Origin: Thuidium tamariscinum
Taxonomy: Eukaryota; Streptophyta; Bryopsida; Hypnales; Thuidiaceae
Assembly: GCA_947034885.2 (NCBI GenBank)
Contig: OX344749.2
Coordinates: 8,881,501 to 8,945,500 of the forward strand
DNA length: 64,000 nucleotides
Direction: 5' to 3'
Below are positions 34,641 to 43,978 of the stretch, one piece after another (within the stretch, counting starts at the first letter, position 1; every line of letters begins with the position of its first letter). Position numbers and translations under genes: made by a program. The notes below the pieces were generated by a model. That model worked only from the letters and a program-made list of their open reading frames with translations, was not told the DNA's origin and did not search any database.

Positions 34641-36057
34641 TAAACTACTCAAATGAAAAATTTTAAACTAAAAAGTGCTTCAAAATCAACATACTAACAC
34701 ATTGTTGAAAATAATGTCATTAAATTGACTCATTGTGTTTGCAAAACAACTTTGAAATGTAAAAAAAATAGCAAAAAAGGGTGAAAAAAACACACCTATG
34801 GCTGAGTCTCCTTCTACTAAAATGATTCTTAGCCACTCATACCTTCTTGGATGGACATGAAATTTTAGCCACTCAAGCTAGATTGGAATGCACAACTTTT
34901 ACGGAAAAATATTTAGAAATAGACACCGAGTGAAGAAGAAACAAGCTATTGAAGTTCACTATAGTCCAAAAATGTTTGGGTTTTGAACTTCAAACTGCTC
35001 CTAAATATTCAAAACAACTTGAATTGCCATAAAAATTTGACTATAATAATCAAACTTCTAGAGGAATGTAAATCAACAAATTTTATTGAAGAATGAACAA
35101 GATACAAGTTCTAAAAGTTGTAGCCATCACTTGCATTTCGGTAAACTCCAATTGAACCTGTGAACTTTGATTGGCTCCTGAAAAATTTGTACATATTTCA
35201 TTGATCTGAAAATTTTACCAAACAAACTAGACTAATATGTGCAACTTTTCCAACAAATTTCATTGAATTTGAATATTGGATATAAAATTTATAGGGTGAT
35301 TGCAAGAAACACCTATTGATTTTGTTGTGTTTTCATGATTTTTTGGGGAGAACTTAAATAAAATTAGAAAAATAATTTTTCTTAAAATTTGAAAAATATG
35401 ACTAATGTATAAACCTTTAAGATGAAGGTACCTAGAGAAGGAATTGCATAGAAAAATTCTCTAGGTAGGAAAACTAGAAAAGTGCTAAGTCTCAAGAAAA
35501 TACATACCTTGATGTTTTAATTAGGAAAAGATAGTAAAAATAAGTAAATATAGAGAATTAAGATTGGCCATTTGGAAACAACTTTATGGAGATGGTCATT
35601 CACCAAAAAAATCATTAAAATAATATTTTATGTGTTTCAAAAAGCAACCTCAAAGAAGCTTACTTCATAGACTTCTACACCACTTAAAGATAACTATTTT
35701 TAAAATTCCTTCTCTAGAAAGCTACAAGTCTACTAGAAGACCATCTCATCAAAATTTCAACTCAAAATTTGTTTTTTTGGATTCTAAATAGTACTCAAAA
35801 CCTCTGAATTGGCAAGTGTGACATTGAATTGGGGTCTACCAAAAAATTAGGAAAGGTGTATAATAGTCATGAGTACCTTCCCTATAGATCTTGAGTCATT
35901 TGAAGCCAAAACATTGAAGTTATGGTCAAAAAACAAATTAGCACGCAAGGTGTGACACAAAATAGGACAAGTGTTTTTTGCAATCACCTTGCAGAATTTT
36001 GAATTGGACTACCACACTATGTGAGGAAATTTTTGTCCTCTTTGGTGGTGAGGAGTT
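34641..36057 (-). mobile_element. Family H element interrupted by element X
   Basis: 34641-35293 is the reverse complement of part of H (CAAATGAAAAATTTTAAACT, ATTGACTCATTGTGTTTGCAAAA, CTCCTTCTACTAAAATG, GAACAAGATACAAG, CAACAAATTTCATTGAATTTG). H homology resumes at about 35995 (TTTGAATTGGACTACCACAC, TATGTGAGGAAATTTTTGTCC) and reaches the end at TTCA 36056-36059. Removing 35294-35990 restores collinearity. The inner (left) end is cut by X-like sequence. Confidence 0.5.
35294..35990. mobile_element. Element X inserted in family H
   Basis: The left end GGGTGATTGCAAGAAACAC and right end GTGTTTTTTGCAATCACC form an inverted repeat of about 18 bp with one or two mismatches. The 697-bp interior is AT-rich and non-coding. 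A perfect 18-bp match of the same terminus occurs at 34621-34638, so at least two X elements lie in this block. I could not define a target duplication. Confidence 0.45.
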
Positions 36058-37551
36058 CACCCCTGTAGAGCCAAGTTGTATTTTTTGGGCAACATAGTGA
36101 TTTTGGGCAACTCACAACAAATGAAATTTTTATTTTTTAATTTGAAAATTTCACACAACATGTGCCCTAATAGTAGCTTTAATGCATAATAATTTCATTA
36201 GTAAGAATTTGAGGGCTCCAAAGGGCCGTTTTGGGACTGTTCCCAAAACTAGTCTCAGAATAGCTAGCCGTTGTCAAGCCAGCATTTCCCAATTTATTTA
36301 TTTTTTAAATTAGGGTCCTAAAATATGAAAAAAAATCCAAATTTTAATATTAATAATAATAATAAATTAGTGATGTGGCACTCTCTCGACCATGTAGGAT
36401 TTCTACAAAACTGCGTTCTTACGACAGTTTCTGCATTTTCAAACTATGGGAACTCGAGGGCTCCTAGAGCCATCACATCTCCCTTAATGTCATAACTTTT
36501 CACATAACATGTGCCCCAATAGTAGCTTTAAAGGACAAAAATTTTCATAACTTTTCGCTAAATGGTCAAAAAGTTATTGCAAGCATGATATGTGATTTTT
36601 CTTTGATCCTTGGGCAGATTGAACATCCCCAAAGACTTCTTTAAAAATTACTTTTTGAAAAATTAGAAATTAGAAATTGGTTTTCACGATTGAAGGTAGA
36701 ACTACATGTATCCATTCAATTAAGCAATCTTCAAGCAGATCATGAGCAATACAAGGCAATGCAAATTTTTCTCTTGTAGAAGGATAAGAAATGTTAGGAC
36801 TTTAAATTTTTTATAATTTTATTCCCAAAATTGAAACTCATATGAATTTTGGAAGCCACAAAGTCTTTAGAGCCCATAGCCAATATCTAGAGTCTTCTAA
36901 TTTGGATTATAAGCAAGACTACTTTCCCACTTGCTACTTCCAATAAACTAGCTTTATGACACTTTGGGATGTTTCATGATGTTATTAGTCCCAAGCTTGG
37001 TTGGAAATCTATTCCAACCTTAGTTGGAAATAGCTATATTCTATAGGTTGGGTATGGGTCTTTGGTTGGGAATAGGTGGTTCACCCTTATATGTACGTGG
37101 AAAGCTTTTAATCATTCCATTTTCATTAATGAGATAAAATTTATGAGGATTGTTCATTTTGCAAGTAGTTATAGAATCTCTAAAGGTTTTACTATCTGCA
37201 AATAAAAACTCCTCAAAACTTTTATCTCGTTAATCAAAAAGGAATTATTCAAAGCTTCCCACATACACATAAATCTTGATAATCAATTTCTATTTTTTAT
37301 TTTTTCAAAAAGTGATTTTTAAAGAATTTTGGGGGGATTCCTAAATTGCCCAAAGATCAAAGATAATCACATATTGTGTGATAACTTTTTGGCCATGCAG
37401 TGAAAAGTTATGGAAATTGTTTTGCCTTAAAGCTACTTGTAGGGCACATGTTGTGTGAAAATTTCACAAAAAAACAAAAGAATTTGTTTGTAGTGAGTTG
37501 CCCAAAATCACTATGTTGCTAAAAAATGCAGTTTGGTGTTTTAGAGATTAA
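36056..37551. mobile_element. Family A foldback, composite, 1.5 kb
   Basis: The left end is TTCA (mutated TTAA) then CCCCTGTAGAGCC; the right end is TTTTAGAGA then TTAA (37548-37551). Outer blocks are inverted copies: AACATAGTGATTTTGGGCAACTCAC near 36090 and GTGAGTTGCCCAAAATCACTATGTT near 37495; ACAACATGTGCCC near 36155 and GGGCACATGTTGT near 37443. A family M copy (about 36205-36480) interrupts the left arm, after which the arm's GTGCCCCAATAGTAGCTTTAA is repeated. The mid-part folds back around 37190. Confidence 0.6.
36205..36480 (+). mobile_element. Family M copy inside family A foldback
   Basis: TTTGAGGGCTCCAAAGGGCC at the left and GAGGGCTCCTAGAGCC at the right. The interior (TTTAAATTAGGGTCCTAAAATATG, TGTGGCACTCT, TAGGATTTCTACAAAACTGC, TTTTCAAACTATGGGAA) is the reverse complement of 37839-38086. 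Confidence 0.45.
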
Positions 37552-37811
37552 GACGGGATCAATGCTAGTTCAAATTTGCTCTTGTAGATTCCCCACTAAA
37601 TTTTGTAGGAATTTTGGTTTATTCTAGATAAAATTTTAGAATTCATATTTGGAACAAGAGACTCCAAATTTATTATGTGAGATCATTGAATATATAATTA
37701 ACTCCTTGACAATAGTCAAGACAATTTTTTATGATTATTTGCTTATTGAATTTTTTTGAATTTCTGCACCTTGGACTATGATGCTAGTGTGAGAGCATGA
37801 AAATGCAAAGA

Positions 37812-38203
37812 TGTGAGCCTTTGATACATCCTATAATCCATTAGATGAAATTTGAGGCCTCCGGAAGATTGCAAGTTTTCAAACTATGGAAATGCAAAAA
37901 CTGCTACAAGAATGCAGAAATGTAGGAATCTGATTAGGTCAAGAGTGTGCCATGTCATTAATTTTTTTAAACTTTTTTTCACATTTTAGGACCAATTTTT
38001 TTTTAAAATGGTTGGACTAACAACAATGAGAAGTTTCAAGAATAGACTTGAAATGGCCCTCCAAAGGCCTCAAATTTCATCTAATGACTAAAAATGCTTA
38101 TAATATAGGTATATATAACATACTTACATGATAATCATGGAAGTGTTTTATAATATAGTTGTATAATCATCTAAATTGATGGGCTTATGCTCCTAAGCTC
38201 ACA
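37812..38203. mobile_element. MITE N split by MITE M
   Basis: TGTGAGCCTTTGATACATCC at the left (37812) and CCTAAGCTCACA at the right (38203) are N termini. The N interior (TATAATATAGG...ATAATCATGG) resumes after 38086. Removing 37839-38086 gives an N copy similar in size to 8634-8806. Confidence 0.5.
37839..38086. mobile_element. MITE M, nested in N
   Basis: CATTAGATGAAATTTGAGGC at the left and its inverse GCCTCAAATTTCATCTAATG at the right: 20 bp of perfect terminal inverted repeat on a 248-bp element. Non-coding. Confidence 0.65.
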
Positions 38204-38230
38204 TAACAACAACTCTTTGAGTTCTTAATG

Positions 38231-38233
<3 letters not shown>

Positions 38234-38297
<64 letters not shown>
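38234..38297. repeat. (AT)n microsatellite
   Basis: An AT dinucleotide tract of about 64 bp, just upstream of the oxygenase gene's promoter region. Confidence 0.95.
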
Positions 38298-38301
<4 letters not shown>

Positions 38302-38572
38302 TTTACAACTAGTCAAAACTTATTATAGATCAATTGCTAAATCCATTCTAGCCAACCCATGATATTTTACCTAGAGGTGATCCCCACTAAATACTCTTTG
38401 AGACTTTTTTTTAAGCTTTACAAACTATTTTCCTGCAATTCTCACATTCAACTGTTTTTTTTCCCACACATCCAGTCTAGTTCTTTTCTCTCTTTTTACT
38501 ACAAATAGAAATTTTTGCTTGTAGATTTCTTTGTGATTTTAAATTTCAACTGGTTGTTCTCTCATTTTCAGT

Positions 38573-39008
38573 TTGCGAACTCGTATGGAACGTGAAGGTC
38601 TGATTCAGCACACACGTGTCCAAATTGAGTTCCCACGTCAGATTTTTGAGGGGGCCACGTCACCTCACACCAACCATAAGATTACATGTGACATTTTTTC
38701 ACAAAGGGTAATACAGAGTAACCGTTGGGTTTTCCCAAACGTTGTCACCGAGGTGAAGCCACGGTTCCGAGCAAGCCCGACTGCCCAAGCAAACTGATGA
38801 AGAAACCAGGCCCACAACAGCTAGGGCGTGACGGAGGATGCATCCGGGGGGCACGGGCGACCAGGCTAGAGATGCTAAACTAAGCTGAAAGTAATAATAG
38901 AACGTAGACCAGGGTTGTGGGCAAAAGAGGCAACAGGCGAAAAGCGGGCGCACTGGCTGGGGGGGGGACGTGAACTGCTGCGTTGTCGCCGGAGCCCTGC
39001 GTGTGTCA
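38573..39008 (+). promoter_or_regulatory. Putative upstream promoter of the oxygenase gene
   Basis: Composition switches here from AT-rich repeat DNA to GC-rich single-copy-looking DNA. A G-box CACGTG lies at 38613-38618, with further ACGT cores in CCCACGTCAG (about 38632) and GGCCACGTCACC (about 38655), motifs bound by plant bZIP/bHLH factors. AACCGTTGGG (about 38720) is a MYB-type core. Function is inferred from position only. Confidence 0.4.
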
Positions 39009-39009
39009 T

Positions 39010-39016
39010 TATATAT
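39010..39016 (+). promoter_or_regulatory. Candidate TATA box
   Basis: TATATAT in the context GTCATTATATATGCGCC, isolated in GC-rich DNA, with a pyrimidine-rich stretch (CCTCCTCCTCTC) after it. The transcript would start near 39040-39060, giving a leader of about 800 nt if unspliced. Confidence 0.45.
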
Positions 39017-39251
39017 GCGCCTCCTCCTCTCACGGTAGTCCTGGAACTTATATCCTCCACTCCAGTCCAGTCAATTCATTTCATCTCATTTCCACACGAC
39101 AAGCATCAGGTTCTCACCAATTCAAGTTGATGCTCCTCTAACTTAGCTCGCGCCGTGGCGCATTCATCAGTTCGCTAGTCGGAGCGAGAGAGATTGCACT
39201 AATTTCGAGCGTGCCCCCCTTGCTGGTGGTGGTGGGAGACTGGGAGTGTGC

Positions 39252-39308
39252 ATGGGATGCATGTGGATGACTGCTGCTGCCGGCGCCCGTGGGATGCAGC
39301 AACAGTGA
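39252..39308 (+). other. Upstream open reading frame, 18 codons
   Basis: An ATG in the predicted leader opens an 18-codon frame ending at TGA 39306-39308. Other leader ATGs are at 39130 (three codons) and 39695. The leader also has CTG-rich runs near 39360. Leader ATGs can lower translation of the main frame; a leader intron that removes them cannot be excluded. Confidence 0.3.
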
Positions 39309-39694
39309 ACGTTGAGTTGGGGGCGCCAGCATTGCGGGAACAGCGTGCCTGGGTGGGCGAGCTGCTGCTGCTGCAGCTGCGGCATCCACGACAGCTGAAC
39401 GGGTCTTGGTCGGCCTTGATACCACTCGCGAGTGTGGGCTGTCCCATTCGCGGCCTATGAGCTTCCGGAGTTTGTTGAGTGGCCGGTTCACGCCTCACGG
39501 GACGGACGCCATAATTAATTCAGCACTAACTGGTGCCACGTCGGGTTCGATCGCAAGCTCTGCTGTTGTTGGGGCTGCAATCGTGGAGTGAGAGTCTGCA
39601 CGTACGCGCGCACGCAAGCAAGCTTGGTGGTGGTGGTGTTGCTGGTTGGAGAGGGAGTGGAAAGGTAGCGGAGAGGTAGCTAGTGTTCGACACA

Positions 39695-39730
39695 ATGGAG
39701 ATAGAGAGCGCGACGAGGAGTGTTAGCTAG
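39695..39730 (+). other. Upstream open reading frame, 11 codons
   Basis: ATG at 39695 in the context CACAATGGAG reads MEIESATRSVS and stops at TAG 39728-39730, 127 nt before the main start. It is the last leader ATG before the oxygenase. Confidence 0.35.
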
Positions 39731-39857
39731 CATTGTTGGGGGATATCTTATTGTTTTGGGAGAGATCGAATTCTGTGGGCGGGGTTTAATTGCGGAAGGT
39801 GTGAATTAGCGGAAGGTGTGAGGTTTGTGAGCAAGGATCGGATTGGTGTGGTCCTGA

Positions 39858-41692
39858 ATGGCGGCCCACCAACTCTCGTCCCCCCGTCACAATTCCTCGG
39901 ATCTGACCGCGGTGCTCGCGAACACGAACTCCACGCTCCGAAACGCCAGCCTACTCACGGCGCTACTGCAAAATTCCTCCCCGCTACCTTCCATGTTCGT
40001 GGACCACGGGGAGCATCACCGGCCCACGCTGGAGTCCGCAAGCAGGAGCGCAGGCGACGACCAAATCCCCGTCGTGGACCTGGCGCCCCTGCGCTCGCCC
40101 GGCGACCCGGCTGCGCGGGGCGCGCTCGTGTCCTCCATTGCGGACGCGTGCGAGCGCTTCGGCTTCTTCCAGGTGCTTCACCACGGCATCGATCAGGCGC
40201 TAATCGAGCGCTGCGAGCGGGAGGTGCATGAGATGTTCGAGCTGCCGCTGGAAGTGAAGGAGCGCGTGCATCGCCCGCCAGGAACTTCGTTTGGCTATGG
40301 GGCCAACACCTGGGTCAATCAAACTGTCATGCACTGGGCTGAAAGCTTCCACATGCAACTGCACCCCACGTCCAACATTCGGGAGTTTTCCGCCAAGCTC
40401 TTCTCCGAAGCCGATTCCGCCAAGTTCAGGTACCCCTAATTAAATTCCCCTGTTTTCCCCAATTTGGCGGAGACTTCAAACCTCCGCAGTTGGGTGATAT
40501 ACATCGGGAGAGAGCACTTTCAGTAGTTCAAATCAGATTCTCCTCAAATCAAGCTTCTCTCATCCTTGTGGCAATCATTCAGAGTTGGAGGTTGTAGGCT
40601 ACTGTTATATCAGGGAGCTTCATGTCCATGCAAGGATCGGTGACCATAGATACTCATCTTTCCACAGGAAGGATGCTTGTTGAAGGCCTTCTAAGAATAG
40701 AGGAGTTTCAGGAGTTGGACATGGACCGGGGGTTTAAGAAACGATGGGAATTTCTTCTGTCGCTCCGATCCTTCCGTTCTGATTGTTGTCGGTATTTTTC
40801 GTCTCCGTTGCAGTTCTACTGTGGAAGAGTACATGGCGGAGATTGAGAAACTGGCGCGGGAGCTTCTGGAGCTTCTGACTGAGGGTCTGGGATTGGAGCG
40901 AGACCGATTCAATCACTACGTGGAGGACGAGCGCATGATGTCGATGCGGTTCAATCTGTACCCGCCATGTCCGCAACCGGAACTCGCCATCGGGTTGCGC
41001 GCGCACACCGACCCGCATCTGCTCACCATTCTGCACCAGGACGAAGTGGCCGGATTGCAGGTGCAGATCGATGACGAGTGGTTCACTGTCAAGCCCCGAC
41101 CGGATTGCTTCGTCGTCAACATCGGGGATCTCTTCCAGGTTCGCTCCCAGTCCCTGTGTTTTGTAGCGCGCTCTTCGTTTCAATTCTGGTGCATTTGGGG
41201 TACCACTTTCGAAACCCCCGAGTGCATGAATCAACGAAAGTTTCCACTTCCGATTTCCGAATGCGAAGGAGTGGAAATGCATCATTTATTACTTGTTTTG
41301 AAGCTTTTAATGATACATTTCCACTCCTTCGCAAATGGAAGTGACCACTTTGGGCCACCTTTCGCTCTTGCAAGTTGAGATTTCTTTTTTCTTTTTTCTT
41401 TTTCGTGGGATTGTAAGCTAAAGCTGCTTTCAATTGGGTGCAGGTGTTGAGCAATACAAGGTACAAGAGTGTTTTGCACCGAGCAGCTGTGAATGCAACG
41501 TCCAAGCGGTTATCGCTGGCGTGCTTTTTGAACCCGCCTCTTAGTGCAACAGTGGAAGCTCCCCAGGAGCTCATAACAGCCGAGCGGCCTCAGAAATACC
41601 GTCCTTTCACCTGGTTGGAGTATCTCTCCAACGCATACAAGTTCCATCCTGCAACTGGTGGTGAGCGTCATGAGAGATTCCTTTTGAGATGA
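39858..41692 (+). CDS. 2-oxoglutarate/Fe(II) oxygenase, gibberellin-oxidase-like
   Basis: Three exons, 39858-40429, 40814-41138 and 41444-41692, join in frame (phases 2 and 0) to give 381 residues. The N-terminal oxygenase domain runs from about 68 (IPVVDLAPL) through ACERFGFFQVLHHG (97-110). The catalytic jelly-roll follows: NLYPPCPQP (238-246); iron ligands H255, D257 (AHTDP) and H311 (YKSVLHRA); 2-oxoglutarate-binding R321-x-S323 (KRLSLACFL). The stretch LTILHQDEVAGLQV...EWFTVKPRPDCFVVNIGD and LSNTRYKSVLHRAAVN resembles plant gibberellin 20-/2-/3-oxidases (DOXC class) more than flavonoid or ACC oxidases. Such enzymes are soluble and hydroxylate small molecules. The first ~45 residues are Ser/Asn/Leu-rich and unlike the usual start. 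The substrate is unknown. The start is the first ATG in frame with the domain after the leader. Codons are GC-rich, unlike all flanks. No truncation or frameshift is seen. Confidence 0.9.
40430..40813 (+). other. Intron 1 of the oxygenase gene
   Basis: 384 bp, donor AAGTTCAG/GTACCC and acceptor CTCCGTTGCAG/TTCTAC. Splicing restores K-F-S-S-T-V-E-E-Y in frame. It interrupts between the substrate-facing loop and the helix before the jelly-roll, as in many DOXC genes. Confidence 0.85.
41139..41443 (+). other. Intron 2 of the oxygenase gene
   Basis: 305 bp, donor CTCTTCCAG/GTTCGC and acceptor TTGGGTGCAG/GTGTTG, phase 0. Splicing gives IGDLFQ-VLSNTRYKS, the conserved order for the family. It contains a hairpin. 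Confidence 0.88.
41263..41332. repeat. 24-bp inverted repeat in intron 2
   Basis: Arms 41263-41286 and 41309-41332 are inverted copies with one mismatch around a 22-nt loop (core GGAGTGGAAATG / CATTTCCACTCC). A further CACTTCC / GGAAGTG pair outside extends the stem. It may be a small foldback insertion. Confidence 0.75.
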
Positions 41693-42270
41693 CGATGCGG
41701 CACAAACTAACGAACTCACAAAGAGGTTTTCCCATCTCAGGAGAACTCGCATTTGTCCACATGACCATCTCTTTCACGAGACCGCGCCAACTGTGGGTAC
41801 GTTACGTTCTACAATGATCAATGCACATTAGTGATCCCAAAACAAATTCAGTTTTCAGGTTCTGAACAAATTACAGGGACCAAGTGCAAGCATACAAAAC
41901 ATGATTTGATTTGCCAAGCCTTGTTGAGGGTGGAGCTTATCAGAGATTTTTTAATTTGGCTGGAGGGAGCTTCCATAGATAGAAAATGTGGCAACGGGTT
42001 CTCCAGAATGATCTGAGCATGTCACGCAAAACTTCAACTTGATGGAGAACATTGCCCCTCTAGAGCTTCTGTACATTTTGGGAGCTACTACGGTGGAATT
42101 GCGCTTTGCGATTGTTCTGTTCAAAGCGTCGTTGAGGCCTCCGGCCGGGCTGTGGATTGTGAGAAGCAGCAGCTGCAGCCGAGGATCCCTTGTAAGATAT
42201 AACTTACAGTAGACTTTCTCAAGTGGGCTGTACATGGAGAATCATCAGCTTGGGTTGATCTCATTTTTTG
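41693..42270 (+). other. Predicted 3' untranslated region
   Basis: The region from the TGA stop to the poly(A) signal has mixed composition, with no second gene. Confidence 0.5.
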
Positions 42271-42276
42271 AATAAA
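42271..42276 (+). terminator. Candidate poly(A) signal
   Basis: AATAAA in TTTTTTGAATAAAAGCC, about 580 nt after the oxygenase stop. Plant signals are loose, so other sites are possible. Confidence 0.45.
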
Positions 42277-42615
42277 AGCCATCATTGTCCTCCCTTTCCT
42301 GGCTTACAGATCCGGGTGTATCATAACTACTTCTTTGCTTGGCTTTTTGTGGTCCGACCCGCTCTTCAAAGGTTGCTACAATGCTTAATTAATTAATCAA
42401 TTATTTGTGTTCTCTAGCCAGGTCTGTTGATTGGTGCTGGACATAAAGGTGAGCTGAGTAAGCACAGAGCCAGGGCGCTCTGCCCCTATCTGGAATTCTC
42501 CGCTGCAGTCAAAGGAAGTCTTGTTTAAGGTAGTATGCTCTAAGAGCGAGCGCTGTTCTAAAAGCGATCATAGATCATGTACACAGGAGTACATTTTGGT
42601 TACTGCAATGTACTA

Positions 42616-42885
42616 AGGTGGGTACACCTAAAATTGCACCTCACCTAAAAGTACCATCTATAGTTGCTGTACATTTCTGAATTCCATTATGTACCTATTT
42701 GGCTGGAGCGCTTTTAGGAACAGACTTTGAACCTTAATAACTTTTGCATACTATATCCAAATGCTGCGTTTTTTGGTGCATTGGAACGTGCTTTCACTTG
42801 CCAAGAAGACTATGAAAATTTGATCAGACCAGTAATAGTTACTAGGCACAGTACCAAAAAGTGGCACTTTTAGGTATACCCACCT
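42616..42885 (-). mobile_element. Family E MITE (TA target duplication)
   Basis: The ends AGGTGGGTACACCTAAAA and TTTTAGGTATACCCACCT are inverted copies, flanked by TA (42614-42615, 42886-42887). 270 bp, opposite in orientation to the copies at 47221 and 63191: TTGGTGCATTGGAACGTGCTTTCACT here matches their AGTGAAAGCATGTTCCAACG. Non-coding, Tc1/mariner-type structure. Confidence 0.75.
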
Positions 42886-42889
42886 TAGT

Positions 42890-43480
42890 GGTGTATATTT
42901 CAGTCTCAACAGGTGGTCGCTTTTAGTGACCATTGCATTTGAACTTTAAAAATTCATAACTAATTCTATACAGGTCCAAAAAAGATGAAACAACTTAGGT
43001 TAAGGTAGCAGTATTTATAACCATCAAAATAAGGAATTTTAGCATAGGTAGAGGCAATTTTCCCTAAAAAAAAATATTTTCACAGTATTAGCAATTGAAA
43101 ATCATGAATTTTATTAAAATAAATAGATTTTTTGGATAAAGTATCAATTTCTATGAATTTTCAAAGTAGATCTCTTTAAGGCACCCTAAACCACACTCTA
43201 GTATAGTTGCATTGATTCTCACACCAAAATCTAAAAAAATTAGACCCCACCAACTACAATCAAGCATTGGCATGGTTTCAAGGCACATCTGAAAGAACTT
43301 TAAGATAACTCTACTATCAATAATTGGGTGCACTAACAGTTATAGATGTTGCTACCTCAGATGCCAATTCCATTTTCCTTCCTGTGAAAATTGATTCAAG
43401 GAATTCAGCTTCCCCCAAAGGGCAATCAGCTCTTAAATGGTTACTTTTAGAGCACTACAATTTGGGACAAAACTATTTCC
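42890..43480 (+). repeat. Family F repeat with a family G insertion
   Basis: The left part (GTCGCTTTTAGTGACCAT, AATTCATAACTAATTC) and right part (AATTCCATTTTCCTTCCTGT, AATTCAGCTTCCCCCAAA, GCAATCAGCTCTTAAA) match 63530-63740. Between them, about 43030-43340 is a G copy: GCATAGGTAGAGGCA, AGTATTAGCAATTGAAAATCATGAA, TTTCTATGAATTTTCAAAGTA, matching 54750-54905. Confidence 0.45.
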
Positions 43481-43527
43481 AACTTTTGTTGAAGTTGTTT
43501 TACGTCCATATCATCTGGATTAACCTT

Positions 43528-43978
43528 GTAAGGACAAGCAACACAAGCCTATTACCACCCTGATTTGCAATTTGACTCTCTTGAGGCCAATTCTAAGAAG
43601 GGCACATATTTTCCAAAGGTATGCACTTGTTTTATGAGTCAAATCCAAGTGGAATTATAATTTTTCAATTATAGTTGTAATTTTTGTAAATTTTTGAAGT
43701 GTACAACCCTGAAATGACAAAACCACCCATAGAATAGAGTTATGAACACCTAATCAACAATCCATAATCACCTTTTTATGTATCTATTAGCATCTAAGTA
43801 TTCACCAATCATGTGTTGAGACATTACTTGCCATATATAATGATAGATTTTGTTAGATTTCTAGAGATATTTGGCTACTTTTTGGATAGATTTGGATGTT
43901 TGGCTAGATAGAATTTGGGTCAAATATAAGATGATGGAATTGGGTTGGAGATGGAATTAGGTTGGTTTACCTTAACAC
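43528..43978 (+). mobile_element. Family C element, left member of inverted pair
   Basis: Full-length C copy: ACCACCCTGATTTGCAATTTGACT, AAGTGGAATTATAATTTTTC, AATTTTTGAAGTGTAC, TATTCACCAATCATGTGTTG, GGTTGGTTTACC end. It faces the copy at 45962 across about 2 kb. Confidence 0.6.

Noticed and set aside
39138-39498. Minus-strand frames with poly-Ala upstream of the oxygenase
   Set aside because: The Ala run is the complement of CTG-rich leader DNA; no domain or promoter for an antisense gene was seen.
39818-40231. Overlapping plus-strand frame across oxygenase exon 1
   Set aside because: It is out of frame with the oxygenase domain, lacks an ATG start and reflects the high GC of exon 1.
40622-40846. 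Open frame spanning oxygenase intron 1 and exon 2 as a separate gene
   Set aside because: It lies mostly in the intron and is in a different frame from the conserved exon 2 protein.
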